Origin: Caenispirillum bisanense
Lineage (GTDB): Bacteria > Pseudomonadota > Alphaproteobacteria > Rhodospirillales > Rhodospirillaceae
Reading direction: 5' to 3'
DNA length: 64,000 bases
Assembly (NCBI RefSeq): GCF_900230255.1
Contig: NZ_OCNJ01000001.1
Span: 248,001-312,000 of the forward strand
Made by a program: the position numbers and the translations under genes. Of the stretch, positions 40,330-49,861 are shown piece by piece (position 1 is the first letter of the stretch; every line of letters starts with the position of its first letter). The notes under the pieces are model-generated. The model was given only the letters and a program-made list of their open reading frames with translations, made no database searches and was not told the DNA's origin.

Positions 40330-40689
40330 TCATGACGGTTGCCCGCTGCCGCGGCGCGTGCGGAAGTCCTTCCAGCGCTCCAGCGCTAGATCGATGGTGC
40401 GGTGCTGCCGGTCCTTGCCGCTGTGGGCGGCCAGCAGGATCATGTCGCCACCCTCGACGGCGAAGTAGGTGCGCGCCTCCACCTTGCCTCGGGCGATGGT
40501 GGAGCGGACTTCCCACAGACCATTCCCGAGCGGCGCACATACCGGCATCCCGACGGGCCAGCCGTACTCCACCTTGGCGATGTCGACGCCGACGATGCGA
40601 CGATCGTCCGCCGGAAGCGACAGCAGCCAGTCCTTGATCGGCTGTCCGCCCGTCGCGGTCCTGTAGAAGCGCGCCGTGATCCGCTTCAT
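40330..40689 (-). CDS. HigB/Gp49-like RelE-superfamily toxin
   Basis: 119 residues. Text such as RFYRTATGGQPIKDWLLSLPADDRRIVGVDIAKVEYGWP and the core GLWEVRSTIARGKVEARTYFAVEGGDMILLAAHSGKD match phage-derived Gp49-like HigB toxins (PF05973 type), which cut mRNA on the ribosome. Reading frame intact. GGGAG lies just upstream of the ATG. Paired with the XRE gene downstream. Confidence 0.85.
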   Translation of the reverse strand: MKRITARFYRTATGGQPIKDWLLSLPADDRRIVGVDIAKVEYGWPVGMPVCAPLGNGLWEVRSTIARGKVEARTYFAVEGGDMILLAAHSGKDRQHRTIDLALERWKDFRTRRGSGQPS

Positions 40690-40703
40690 GCCCGCTCCCG
40701 TGC

Positions 40704-40732
40704 TTTGTACCGCATAAGGTACGTTGCGTCAA
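40704..40732 (-). promoter_or_regulatory. Promoter and operator of the HigBA-like pair
   Basis: On the minus strand TTGACG (40732-40727), a 17-base spacer and TACAAA (40709-40704). The inverted repeat GTACC-N6-GGTAC (40707-40722) overlaps the -10, fitting autorepression by the antitoxin. Confidence 0.7.
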
Positions 40733-40786
40733 CGACCCTCCGTCGCTGTCCATGACGAGTGGCATCTTCTGGATTGTTCGTCCACG

Positions 40787-40819
40787 AAAAAAGCCGCGCA
40801 GCGGGTGCTGCGCGGCTTT
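40787..40819 (-). terminator. Rho-independent terminator of the RND operon
   Basis: AAAGCCGCGCAGC (40790-40802) pairs with GCTGCGCGGCTTT (40807-40819) over GGGT. On the minus strand a T-run follows the stem, 19 bases after the RND stop codon at 40838. Confidence 0.93.
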
Positions 40820-40837
40820 CCCCTGGGCGGCGCGGGT

Positions 40838-43800
40838 TTACGCCCGCGCCAGCTTCGCCTCGCGGCGGCGGTCGCGCCATTGGCGGGCCTTCACGCGCAG
40901 CATGAGCGCGCTCGGCGTCACGATCAGCGTCAGCACCGTCGCGAAGGTCAGGCCGCAGACCAGGGCGGTCGACAGCTGCGACCACCACTGCATGCTGGGC
41001 GCGCCGATGGAGACGTGGCGGTTCACGAAGTCGATGTTCACCTGGAACATCATGGGCAGCAGGCCGAGGCCGGTGGTGATGGTGGTCAGCATCACCGGCC
41101 GCAGGCGCTGCACGCCGGTCCGCAGGATGGCCTCGTGCTGGTCGGCGATGTCGTGCTTCAGGCGGTCGTAGGTGTCGATGAGCACGATGTTGTTGTTCAC
41201 CACGATGCCCGCCAGCGCGATCACGCCGATGCCCGACATGATGATCCCGAAGGGCTGCTGGAAGATCAGCAGGCCGAGGAACACGCCGATGGTCGACATG
41301 ATGACGGCGCTGAGGATCAGGAAGGCCGAGTAGAAGCTGTTGAACTGCGTCACCAGGATGATCGCCATGAGGAACAGGGCGATGCCGAAGGCCTTCATGA
41401 GGAAGGCCTGGCTCTTGGCCTGTTCCTCGTCCTCGCCCTTGAACTCGTAGCCGAGGCGCGGGTCGAGGTCGGCGTCGGCCATCCAGGCCTGCAGTTCCGC
41501 CAGCTTGTCGGCCACCAGCAGGCCCGGCGCCACGTCGGCGCCCACCGTCACCACCTGCTGGCCGTCGACGCGGCGGATCTCGCCGGTCTTGGGCTGGGCC
41601 TCGCGCTGCACGAAGGCGCCCACCGGCACCGTGCCCTCGGCGGTGTTGACGGTGATGCGGTCGAGCTGGTCGAGCGAGCGGTAGGCCTCCGGGTAGCGGG
41701 CCACCACGTCGATCTCGTCGTCGCTGTTGTCGGGGCGGTAGGAGGTGAACTTGAGGCCGTTGGTGACCATCTTCACCATGTCGCCCACCGACCGCACGTC
41801 GATGCCGAACTTGGCGGCCTGGGCGCGGTCGACGGTGATTTCCCACTCGATGCCCGGAATGGCGCGGCTGTCCTCGATGTCGGTGAAGCCGCCCAGGCTC
41901 TCCATGCCGGCCCGCAGCTTGGCGGCGGTGGCGTAGAGGGCGTCCTTGTCGATGCCGGTGATCTGCACCTGGATGGGCTTGCCGACCGGCGGCCCCTGTT
42001 CCTGCTCGCGCACTTCGACGGTGATGCCGGCGAACTCCGGCGCCTGGGTGCGCACGCGGATGTCTTCCAGGATCTGGCGGGCGGGGCGGCGGGTCTCCCA
42101 GTCGGTGAAGTCGATGCCGACGGAGCCCACCACGTCCTCCGGCGCCTCGCGGTCGGCGGCGTTCAGGCCGGTCTTGACGTAGAGGCTCTCGATGCCGTCC
42201 ATCTCCAGCACCGCTTCCTCCACCTGGCGCACCAGGGCGTCCTTCTCGTGGACCGAAAGGTTGCCGCGGGCGTGGACGTAGAGGAAGGCCTGCTCGGGTT
42301 CGATGTTGGGGAAGAACTCTACGCCGCGGCCCAGCGCGCCGTAGAGCACCTGGCTGCCGATCAGCAGGCCGACGGCCGCCAACACCACCTTGCCCGGATG
42401 GCGCAAGGTGACGTCGAGGACGCGGGCATAGGCGCCGGTGACGCCGCGCAGGTCGCGCACGTCGCCTTCCTCGCTGGCGGCGATGGCCTTCATGGTCTCG
42501 GGGTCGGACTCGCCCGGCTTGCCGAAGATGGCGCCCAGCGTCGGCACGAAGATCAGCGCCATGAACAGCGAGGCCGTCAGGGTCGCCAACAGGGTATAGG
42601 GCAGGTACTTCATGAACTCGCCCACCACGCCGGTCCAGAACGCGAGCGGCAGGAAGGCGGCGAGCGTCGTGGCGGTGGAGGCGATGACCGGCCAGGCCAT
42701 GCGCTTGCCGGCGAGGGCATAGGCCTCGCGCCGGTGCAGGCCCTCGGTCATCTTGCGGTCGGCGTATTCGGTGACGACGATGGCGCCGTCCACCAGCATG
42801 CCGACGGCCAGGATGAGGCCGAACAGCACCACCATGTTGATGGTCAGGCCGGCGGCACCGATGACCAGGATCGCCATGAGGAACGAGCCCGGGATGGCGA
42901 TGCCCACCAGCAGGCCCGACCGCAGGCCGAGCGCGCCCACCACCAGCACCATCACCAGCAGCACGGCGGCGATGACGTTGTTGGTCAGGTCGTTCAGGCT
43001 GTTGCGGATCTCGGTCGACTGGTCCTGCATGTAGGTGACGTCGATGCCGACCGGCCAGGTCTGGCGTTCGCGCTCGACGACCGCACGCACGGCGGCGACC
43101 GTGTCGATGATGTTCTCGCCGGTGCGCTTGACCACCTCGACCGTCAGGCCGGGCTGGCCGTTGACGCGGGCGAAGCCCTCCGGGTCCTCGAAGGCGCGGC
43201 GGCCGTCGCCGATGTCGGCCAGGCTGACGATGGCGTTGCCCTGCACCTTGATGGGCAGGTTCATGACTTCCGGCACCGTCTCGATCAGGCCGGGCACCTT
43301 GACGGCGAAGCGGCCGGCGCCGGTATCCAGGTTGCCGGCGGCCACCAGGGTGTTGTTGCCGGAAAAGAAGGTGACGAAGTCGTTGGCCGACAGGTTGTAG
43401 GCTTCCACCAGCGTCGGGTCGATGATGACCTGGCCCTGTTCCTCGCGGTCGCCGCCGACGTTGGCTTCCAGAACCTGCGGCAGGCCCTCGATCTCGTCTT
43501 CCAGGTCGTTGGCGACGGCGAGCAGGGTGCGTTCCGGCACGTCGCCCGACAGGGCGATGACCAGCACCGGGAACAGGCTGAAGTTGACCTCGCTGACGAT
43601 GGGCTCATCGGTGTCGTCGGGCAGTTCCGCCTTGGCCTTGTCGACCTGTTGGCGCACGTCGTCGAGCGCCTGGTCGGCGTCGAACCCCGCCTCGAACTCG
43701 AGCAGCACGTTGGCGCCGCCCTCGTAGGCGGTGGAGCGCATCTCCTTGACGCCCTCCACCGTGCGCAGCTCCTTCTCCATGGGCTTGACGAGCATGCGCA

Positions 43801-43981
43801 CGGCGTCGTCGGGCGCGATGCCGGTGTGGACCAGGGAGACGTAGATCACCGGAATGTTGATGTCCGGCGCCGATTCCTTGGGAATCTGGATGAAGGTGAT
43901 GGTGCCCGCCAGCAGGATCAGCACGAGCGTCGAGAGGACCGTGCGCGCGTGATGGATGGCGGCGTCGATGAGGGCGTTCAT
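40838..43981 (-). CDS. RND-family efflux permease
   Basis: 1047 residues. N-terminal membrane helix, large periplasmic loops, and 12 spans expected of AcrB-like pumps. Seen: VLILLAGTITFIQIPKESAPDINIPVIYVSLVHTGIAPDDAVRMLVKP and, in the fourth span, GMLVDGAIVVTEYADRKMTEG with the essential paired aspartate region. It exports substrates using the proton gradient. The ATGA overlap with the upstream adaptor stop implies coupled translation. The substrate is unknown; control by PadR suggests an aromatic or phenolic inducer. Confidence 0.92.
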   Translation of the reverse strand: MNALIDAAIHHARTVLSTLVLILLAGTITFIQIPKESAPDINIPVIYVSLVHTGIAPDDAVRMLVKPMEKELRTVEGVKEMRSTAYEGGANVLLEFEAGFDADQALDDVRQQVDKAKAELPDDTDEPIVSEVNFSLFPVLVIALSGDVPERTLLAVANDLEDEIEGLPQVLEANVGGDREEQGQVIIDPTLVEAYNLSANDFVTFFSGNNTLVAAGNLDTGAGRFAVKVPGLIETVPEVMNLPIKVQGNAIVSLADIGDGRRAFEDPEGFARVNGQPGLTVEVVKRTGENIIDTVAAVRAVVERERQTWPVGIDVTYMQDQSTEIRNSLNDLTNNVIAAVLLVMVLVVGALGLRSGLLVGIAIPGSFLMAILVIGAAGLTINMVVLFGLILAVGMLVDGAIVVTEYADRKMTEGLHRREAYALAGKRMAWPVIASTATTLAAFLPLAFWTGVVGEFMKYLPYTLLATLTASLFMALIFVPTLGAIFGKPGESDPETMKAIAASEEGDVRDLRGVTGAYARVLDVTLRHPGKVVLAAVGLLIGSQVLYGALGRGVEFFPNIEPEQAFLYVHARGNLSVHEKDALVRQVEEAVLEMDGIESLYVKTGLNAADREAPEDVVGSVGIDFTDWETRRPARQILEDIRVRTQAPEFAGITVEVREQEQGPPVGKPIQVQITGIDKDALYATAAKLRAGMESLGGFTDIEDSRAIPGIEWEITVDRAQAAKFGIDVRSVGDMVKMVTNGLKFTSYRPDNSDDEIDVVARYPEAYRSLDQLDRITVNTAEGTVPVGAFVQREAQPKTGEIRRVDGQQVVTVGADVAPGLLVADKLAELQAWMADADLDPRLGYEFKGEDEEQAKSQAFLMKAFGIALFLMAIILVTQFNSFYSAFLILSAVIMSTIGVFLGLLIFQQPFGIIMSGIGVIALAGIVVNNNIVLIDTYDRLKHDIADQHEAILRTGVQRLRPVMLTTITTGLGLLPMMFQVNIDFVNRHVSIGAPSMQWWSQLSTALVCGLTFATVLTLIVTPSALMLRVKARQWRDRRREAKLARA

Positions 43982-45141
43982 TGGGCGGCCCCCGTCTGGT
44001 CCGGCAGCACGGCCTGGCCGAGCGCGGCACCGGGCGCCAGGGCGCCCTGCGGCGCCGTCGGGGCCGGCGCCAGCACCGGCTGCACTTTGTCACCGGCGCC
44101 GACGAACTCCTGGCCGACGGTGATGATGCGCACCCGCTCCGGCAGGCCGGTCAGCCACACCGCTTCGGGCGTCGCCGCCATCATGTCGACGGGGTGGAAG
44201 TGCACCACGTCCTGGTCGTCCACGGTCTTGACGCCGACCACGCCGGCGTCGTCGAGCGTCAGCAGGGCGGGCGACAGGCGGTGCGCCGCCACATGGCGCA
44301 GCGGCAGGCGGATCTCGGCCGTCTGGCCCTCGCGCAGGCGCATGTCGGGGTTGGGCACTTCCAGTTCCACCGTGAAGGTGCGGGTGGCGGGGTCGGCGAC
44401 CGGGGCGACGAAGGTCACCTTGCCGTCCAGCTCCGGCCCGTTGAAGATGCTGGCGTGGCCGACGGCGCCCGGCTCGATCTCGCCGACGCGGCGCTCGGCG
44501 ATGTCGGCGCGGATGACCAGCGGGTCGAGGTCGACGATGGACGCGACCTCGGCGCCGGGCGACAGCACGTCGCCCACTTCCACCGGCCGACCGGCCAGCA
44601 CGCCGCCGAAGGGCGCGCGGATGGTGGTGCGCGCGATGTCGAGTTCGATCTCGGCGAGGTCGGCGCGGGATTCTTCCAGGGTGGCACGGGCCTCGGCCAG
44701 CTTGACGCGGCTGGCGAAGTTGCGCGCCTGCAGGTCGCGGGCGGCGTCGTACTCGATGCGCGACTGCTCCACCTTGGCCTCGGCGCGCTGCAGGCGGGCC
44801 TTGCGGTCGTCCATGGCGATGGTGAGGATCACGTCGCCGGCGGCGACGATGTCGCCCTTGCGCTTCTCGACGCTCGCGACCTGGCCCGAGGTCTCGGCCC
44901 GCACCGTCAGGGTGCGGTCGGCGACGGTGCGGCCGCTGGCGATCAGGCTGTCGACGCGCTCCTGCGCGACGGACTCGGCCACGCGCACGGGCGTCAGGGC
45001 CTTCGCCTCGTGGGCGGCCTCGGCGGCGGGGGAGTCGGCGGGGGGCGGTGCACCATCGGCCATGAGGCCGGATCCGATCCAGGCCACGGCGGCGATCAGG
45101 ATGCCGGCGGCGATGATGTAAGAACGGCGCATGGGGGTCAC
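43978..45141 (-). CDS. RND periplasmic adaptor (membrane fusion protein)
   Basis: 387 residues from a GTG at 45141 whose GTGA overlaps the PadR stop; the ATG at 45132 is an alternative. N-terminal membrane segment (SYIIAAGILIAAVAWIGSGL), a barrel-sandwich hybrid region (VSSVEKRKGDIVAAGDVILTI like text), a helical hairpin with VEQSRIEYDAARDLQAR, and a beta-barrel part (VGDVLSPGAEVASIVDLDPLVIRADI). It links the pump to an outer-membrane channel, which is not encoded nearby. Its stop codon overlaps the RND start (ATGA). Confidence 0.92.
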   Translation of the reverse strand: MTPMRRSYIIAAGILIAAVAWIGSGLMADGAPPPADSPAAEAAHEAKALTPVRVAESVAQERVDSLIASGRTVADRTLTVRAETSGQVASVEKRKGDIVAAGDVILTIAMDDRKARLQRAEAKVEQSRIEYDAARDLQARNFASRVKLAEARATLEESRADLAEIELDIARTTIRAPFGGVLAGRPVEVGDVLSPGAEVASIVDLDPLVIRADIAERRVGEIEPGAVGHASIFNGPELDGKVTFVAPVADPATRTFTVELEVPNPDMRLREGQTAEIRLPLRHVAAHRLSPALLTLDDAGVVGVKTVDDQDVVHFHPVDMMAATPEAVWLTGLPERVRIITVGQEFVGAGDKVQPVLAPAPTAPQGALAPGAALGQAVLPDQTGAAQ

Positions 45142-45758
45142 TTCGCGGCTGTGCGGGAACTGCCGCCGAGGCCGCGGTCGGCGCCCCCCGACGCCTCCGC
45201 GGTTCCGGCGGAAGACCCGCTGGTGGTGGTGTCTCGACCGGCGGCGATGGCGGCCACCAACGCATCGCCATGGCGGTCGATATGGTCGATCACGGCTTGG
45301 TATACGGTGAGACCGAGGCCGTGGACGAAACGCGGCCCGGCCGGCATGTCGGCGGGGTCGCAGGCGAGCATCTTGTCCAGTTCCGCCTGATGGGCGGCGC
45401 GGTGCTGGCGGAGCAGCCAGCGGATGCGCTCGGCCGGGATCAGCTCGGCGAGCGTCAGCATGAACAGGGTGTCGGAACGATACCGGTCGGCCTGCGGCTC
45501 ACCCAGGAGGGCCTGGGCGAGGGCCGCCACGCCGGCGTCGGTCAGGCGGTAGACCTTCTTGTCCGGCCGTCCCGACTGCTCCTCGGCGGTGCATTCCACC
45601 AGCCCGTCGGCCAGCAGTGCCGTCAGCGCCGGGTAGATGGAGCCGAAGCCGATCGGGTGCAGGGTGGCATAAGCCCCCTCCTCGAACAGCTTGCGGATCT
45701 CGTAGCCCGACGCGGGGCCGCAGGTGAGCGCCCCGAGGCACAGGGTCTTGGCGTCCAT
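45138..45758 (-). CDS. PadR-family transcriptional regulator
   Basis: 206 residues from the ATG at 45758 with GGAGA upstream. The N-terminal winged helix is classic PadR: LCLGALTCGPASGYEIRKLFEEGAYATLHPIGFGSIYPALTALLADGLVE (about 6-55), then GRPDKKVYRLTDAG. The C-terminal half is helical and would dimerise. First gene of a coupled operon with the pump. The repeated site in its promoter fits autorepression. The Ser/Gly/Thr tail is disordered. Confidence 0.93.
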   Translation of the reverse strand: MDAKTLCLGALTCGPASGYEIRKLFEEGAYATLHPIGFGSIYPALTALLADGLVECTAEEQSGRPDKKVYRLTDAGVAALAQALLGEPQADRYRSDTLFMLTLAELIPAERIRWLLRQHRAAHQAELDKMLACDPADMPAGPRFVHGLGLTVYQAVIDHIDRHGDALVAAIAAGRDTTTSGSSAGTAEASGGADRGLGGSSRTAAK

Positions 45759-45770
45759 GAAGTCTCCGGA

Positions 45771-45834
45771 CCTATCGACTCGATATAGGTGTTCTATCGG
45801 GGCGATATATAGCGGGCCGATATAGGGGCCGCAA
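45771..45834 (-). promoter_or_regulatory. Promoter and double operator of the padR-pump operon
   Basis: Minus strand -35 TTGCGG (45834-45829), 17-base spacer, -10 TATATA (45811-45806). Two dyads of the form CTATCG-N3-CGATATA lie at 45772-45787 and 45794-45809, 22 bases apart. A third half-site CGATATAGG is at 45818-45826. One dyad covers the -10, the other lies just downstream of it. Confidence 0.8.
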
Positions 45835-46002
45835 GCGACATTTCCGTGAGCGGGCACAGACCGCTGCCTCCTTCGCGCAATGCGCGCACCATAGTCCTGC
45901 GTCCGACGCCATATTGCAATGCAGCATTCGCAGTCGCAGCGCCGGCTGGGCCACGCTATACTGCGCCCGGAAGCTGGCGTCCCCCTGCCAATGGAGAGCT
46001 GC

Positions 46003-46869
46003 GTGAGCCTGGAGATCCTGCGTGCCGTGCCCGACGACCCCGCCCTGGCGGAGCTGGCGGCGCGACGGCCGCCGCTGCTGTTCGTGCACGGCGCCTTCTG
46101 CGGCGCCTGGATCTGGCAGGAGCACTTCCTGCCGTACTTCGCCGAGCGCGGCTGGGAGGCTGCGGCGGTGTCGCTGCGCGGCCACGGCGGCAGCGGCCGG
46201 CGCGACGATCTGGACCAGTATGGCCTGCGCCACTTCCTCGACGACGTCGGCGAGGCCATGACGCGGCTGAAGCGGCCGGCCGTGCTGATCGGCCATTCCA
46301 TGGGCGGCATGGTGGTGCAGAAGGCCATGGACGCGGCGCCGCCGGGCGCTCCGGCAGCGGCCGGCGTGGTGCTCATGGCATCGCTGTCGCCATGGGGCCT
46401 GTGGCCGACCGGCGCCTTCATGGCGACCGCCCGGCCGGACCTGCTGCGCGAGATCGCCATGATCCAGCTCATCGGCCCGGAGGCGGCGACGCCCCAGGGC
46501 ATGCAGGCCGCCATGTTGAGCGACCACGTCGCCCCGGAGGACGCCGTCCGCTGGTTCGCGCTCATGCAGCCGGAGTCGCGGCTGGCGACGGCGCAGCTGA
46601 CCTGGCTGGTGCCGCCGCTGCCGACCCTTCTGCCCGAGTCGCGGCCGCCCCTCTTCGTGCTGGGGGCGGAAAACGACGTATTCGTGCCGCCCCTGGTTGT
46701 CGAGGCGACGGCGCGCTACTATCAGGCGGAGTCGGTGGAGATCATGCCGGATACCGCCCACGCCATGATGCTGGAGCCCCATTGGCGGCAGGCGGCGGAA
46801 CGGCTGGAGGGCTGGCTCGCCCGCTTCGACGCGCCGGCGGTGTCGCGGCGGCGGAGCCGTGCCGCCTGA
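46003..46869 (+). CDS. Alpha/beta hydrolase
   Basis: 288 residues from a GTG at 46003 (GGAG lies 9 bases upstream); the in-frame ATG at 45991 is an alternative. Fold motifs: PPLLFVHGAFCGAWIWQEHFLPYFAERGW (oxyanion region), the nucleophile elbow G-H-S-M-G-G, an acidic residue in LFVLGAENDVFVPP, and the catalytic histidine in PDTAHAMMLEPHW. Substrate unknown. It is divergent from padR. Confidence 0.88.
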   Translation: MSLEILRAVPDDPALAELAARRPPLLFVHGAFCGAWIWQEHFLPYFAERGWEAAAVSLRGHGGSGRRDDLDQYGLRHFLDDVGEAMTRLKRPAVLIGHSMGGMVVQKAMDAAPPGAPAAAGVVLMASLSPWGLWPTGAFMATARPDLLREIAMIQLIGPEAATPQGMQAAMLSDHVAPEDAVRWFALMQPESRLATAQLTWLVPPLPTLLPESRPPLFVLGAENDVFVPPLVVEATARYYQAESVEIMPDTAHAMMLEPHWRQAAERLEGWLARFDAPAVSRRRSRAA

Positions 46870-46957
46870 GTGGGTGGTGGGGGCAACTATTACCTATTGC
46901 GGATGAGGTGGTTTTCCGGCCTTTATTCTTGTGAAGAGGGAAGAAGGCGACGGCCAC

Positions 46958-49825
46958 ATGAGGGACAGGGGGGCGGACCCGACATCCGGCGACCGGCCGG
47001 ATTTCGCGGCGGTCTTCGCGCAGAGCGGCGAAGGCCTGCTGGTGTGCGGCCTCGACGGCGTGGCCGTGGCCGCCAATCGGGCCTTCTGCGATCTCGTCGG
47101 CCGGTCGCGCGGCGAGGTGCTCGGCCGCCCCTTCACCGACTTCGTCGAAGGCCGCGACCGCGTCGCCCTGGTGCAGCGGCTGGACCGTCTGCGCAGCGGC
47201 CCCTTGCGGGTGCTGCGGCGCGACACCCGCTTCGTCAACGCCCGCGGCCACGTGGTGTGGACCGCCCTGTCGGTGTCGCTGGTCGGGCCGGAGGACGGCG
47301 ACGACGGCGACGGCCGCGAATACTTCGGCATCCAGGTGCGCGACATCAGCGACGCCAAGCAGCTGGAGCAGATGCTGCTCGACAGCGAGCGGCGTCACCG
47401 CACCATCTTCTCCGCCCTGTCGGAAGGCTTCGCCCAGGTCGACGGCGACGGCCGCATCGTCGAGGTCAACGACGCCCTGTGCGGCATGCTGGGCGTCGGG
47501 CGCCCGGACATCGTCGGGCGGCCGCTCACCCAGTTCCTGACCGGCGAAGGCGCGGCGACGCTGGCCATCGAGCTGGACCGCCGCGACGGTCTCATGGACC
47601 GTGCCTTCGGCCTGTCGTTCCGCCACGCCGAGGGGCGCGAGGTACTGACCCAGGTCTATCCCGCCGGCCTCGCCGATCGTCTGGGCGCATCCGGCGGCAC
47701 CGTCACCGGCGGCTTCATCGCCGTCATCGTCGACACCACCGAGCGCAGCCTGGCCGAACGCTCGCTCGCGGCCAGCGAGGAACGCTACCGCACCCTGGTG
47801 GACAGCATGCAGGACGGCCTGCTGCAGGTGCGCGACGGACGGCTCGAGTTCGCCAACGAGGCGGCGGCGCGCATGGTAGGCAGCACGCCGGCGGCGCTGG
47901 TCGGGCGCACCTTCATGTCCATGGTGGCGCCGGAGGATCAGCCCATGCTCGCCGACCGCTACGAGCGGCGCCTGCGCGGCGAGGTCCTGCCCAAGGAATA
48001 CGAGGCGCGCCTGCTGCGCGCCGACGGCAGCCGCGCCGTCGTCAACCTGCACACCGCCCAGACCGGCGCCCGCGACGGCGGCCGCATGCACATCACCACC
48101 ATGAAGGACGTCACCGAGCGCAAGCGCATCGAGGACGAACTGCGCAAGCTGTCCTCGGCGCTCGATCAGTCGGCGGCGGCGGTGGTCATCACCGACGCCC
48201 GCGGCATCATCGAATACGTCAACGACCGCTTCACCAAGCTGACCGGGTGGGATGCGGCCGACGTGCTCGGCCGGCCGGCGGAGTTCCTCGCCGACCCCGA
48301 CGGCGGCCCGGAGGCCGACGCCATGGCCAAGGCCATGCAGCAGGGCCGGCTGTGGAAGGGCGAGGCGCGCTGCCGTCGCAAGACCGGCGAGGTCTATTGG
48401 GAGCACACCTCCATCGCCCCGGTGCGCGACGCCCGCGGCGGCATCACCCATTACGTGGCGGTGAAGGAGGACATCACCCGCCGCAAGGAAAGCGAGGCGC
48501 GCGTCTGGCAGCAGGCCAACTACGACGCCGTGACGGCGCTGCCCAACCGCGTGCTGTTCCAGGACCGCCTGGCGCAGAGCGTGACACGGGCGCGGCGGCG
48601 GGACGAGCGGCTGTGCGTCATGTTCATCGACCTCGACCGCTTCAAGTACGTCAACGACACGCTCGGCCACGAGGCGGGCGACGAGCTGCTGCGCGAGGTG
48701 GGCGTGCGGCTGGCCACCTGCGTGCGTGAAAGCGACACGGTGGCGCGGCTGGCCGGCGACGAGTTCACGGTGCTGCTGCCCGACCCCGGCGCCGACAAGG
48801 ACATCACGGCCGTCGCCGTGCGGATCCTCGAGGCCCTGCGCGAGCGCTTCCTCATCGCCGGCGGGCGCGAGGTCTTTGTCGGCGGGTCCATCGGCGTCGC
48901 GCTGTTCCCGCAGGACGGCGAGGACGCCGGCACGCTGCTGAAGAACGCCGACACCGCCATGTACCGGGCCAAGGAGAACGGCCGCAACACCTACCAGTTC
49001 TACACCGCCGAGATGAACGCCGAGGCGGTCAACCGCCTGATGCTGGAAACCGACCTGCGCCGGGCGGTGGAGCAGGGCGAGCTGGTGGTGCACTTCCAGC
49101 CGGTGGTCGACGCCGCCGCCCGCGCCGTCACGGGGGCGGAGGCGCTGGTGCGCTGGCGCCACCCGCAGCGCGGCCTGGTGGCGCCGGGCGAGTTCCTGCC
49201 CATCGCCGAGGAGATCGGCCTGATCCAGGACATCGGCCGCATGGTCCTGCGCACCGCCTGCGCCGAGGCCGCCGCCTGGCGCGCCGCCGGGTTCGAGGGG
49301 CTGACGGTATCGGTTAACATCGCCGACCGCCAGGTCACCACCGGGCGCCTGCACGTGGTGGTGAACGAGGTGCTGGCGGAAACCGGCCTGCCCGCCGAGG
49401 CGCTGGCGGTGGAGGTGGGCGAGAGCCTTCTCGTGCGCGACCTGCCGATCATCGACGAGGTGCTGGGCGGCATCAGCGCCCAGGGCGTCAAGCTGGTCAT
49501 CGACGACTTCGGCACCGGCTATTCGTCGCTGCAGCACCTGCGGCGCTTCCCCTTCCGCACCCTCAAGCTCGACCGCTCCTTCGTGCGCGACGTGTTGCAG
49601 GACGCCGAGGACAAGGTGCTGGTGGAGACGGTGATCGCCATGGCCCGCAAGCTGGGCCTGTCGGTGGTGGCCGAGGGCGTCGAGACGGCGGCGCAGCTGG
49701 ACTGGCTGCTCGGCCAGTACTGCGACCTGTTCCAGGGCTTCCTGTTCGGCCGCCCGCTGCCGCCGGAGGAGTTCCGCGCCCTGCTCGGCCGCCCGCTGCG
49801 GGAAGTCGAGGCCGTCATCGGCTGA
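46958..49825 (+). CDS. Four-PAS GGDEF-EAL c-di-GMP protein
   Basis: 955 residues from the ATG at 46958, with an AGGGAAGAAGG-type site upstream; a GTG at 46931 is also in frame. Four PAS domains are visible (starts near FAAVFAQSGEGLLVCG, HRTIFSALSEGFAQVD, YRTLVDSMQDGLLQVR and SSALDQSAAAVVITDA). The GGDEF domain reads A599-G-D-E-F603, so its first Gly is replaced. The EAL domain is complete: E728-A-L, the metal-binding DDFGTGYSS, LKLDRSFV and AEGVET. It is most likely a phosphodiesterase with a PAS-linked input. No membrane segment or signal. Confidence 0.94.
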   Translation: MRDRGADPTSGDRPDFAAVFAQSGEGLLVCGLDGVAVAANRAFCDLVGRSRGEVLGRPFTDFVEGRDRVALVQRLDRLRSGPLRVLRRDTRFVNARGHVVWTALSVSLVGPEDGDDGDGREYFGIQVRDISDAKQLEQMLLDSERRHRTIFSALSEGFAQVDGDGRIVEVNDALCGMLGVGRPDIVGRPLTQFLTGEGAATLAIELDRRDGLMDRAFGLSFRHAEGREVLTQVYPAGLADRLGASGGTVTGGFIAVIVDTTERSLAERSLAASEERYRTLVDSMQDGLLQVRDGRLEFANEAAARMVGSTPAALVGRTFMSMVAPEDQPMLADRYERRLRGEVLPKEYEARLLRADGSRAVVNLHTAQTGARDGGRMHITTMKDVTERKRIEDELRKLSSALDQSAAAVVITDARGIIEYVNDRFTKLTGWDAADVLGRPAEFLADPDGGPEADAMAKAMQQGRLWKGEARCRRKTGEVYWEHTSIAPVRDARGGITHYVAVKEDITRRKESEARVWQQANYDAVTALPNRVLFQDRLAQSVTRARRRDERLCVMFIDLDRFKYVNDTLGHEAGDELLREVGVRLATCVRESDTVARLAGDEFTVLLPDPGADKDITAVAVRILEALRERFLIAGGREVFVGGSIGVALFPQDGEDAGTLLKNADTAMYRAKENGRNTYQFYTAEMNAEAVNRLMLETDLRRAVEQGELVVHFQPVVDAAARAVTGAEALVRWRHPQRGLVAPGEFLPIAEEIGLIQDIGRMVLRTACAEAAAWRAAGFEGLTVSVNIADRQVTTGRLHVVVNEVLAETGLPAEALAVEVGESLLVRDLPIIDEVLGGISAQGVKLVIDDFGTGYSSLQHLRRFPFRTLKLDRSFVRDVLQDAEDKVLVETVIAMARKLGLSVVAEGVETAAQLDWLLGQYCDLFQGFLFGRPLPPEEFRALLGRPLREVEAVIG

Positions 49826-49861
49826 TCGCGCCGACCGCGACGCCATGGCCCGGACAAGGGT

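Noticed and set aside
40724-45121. 1465-codon plus-strand frame across the RND operon
   Set aside because: Antisense shadow of the pump and adaptor genes; low-complexity His/Asp/Gln text and no family match.
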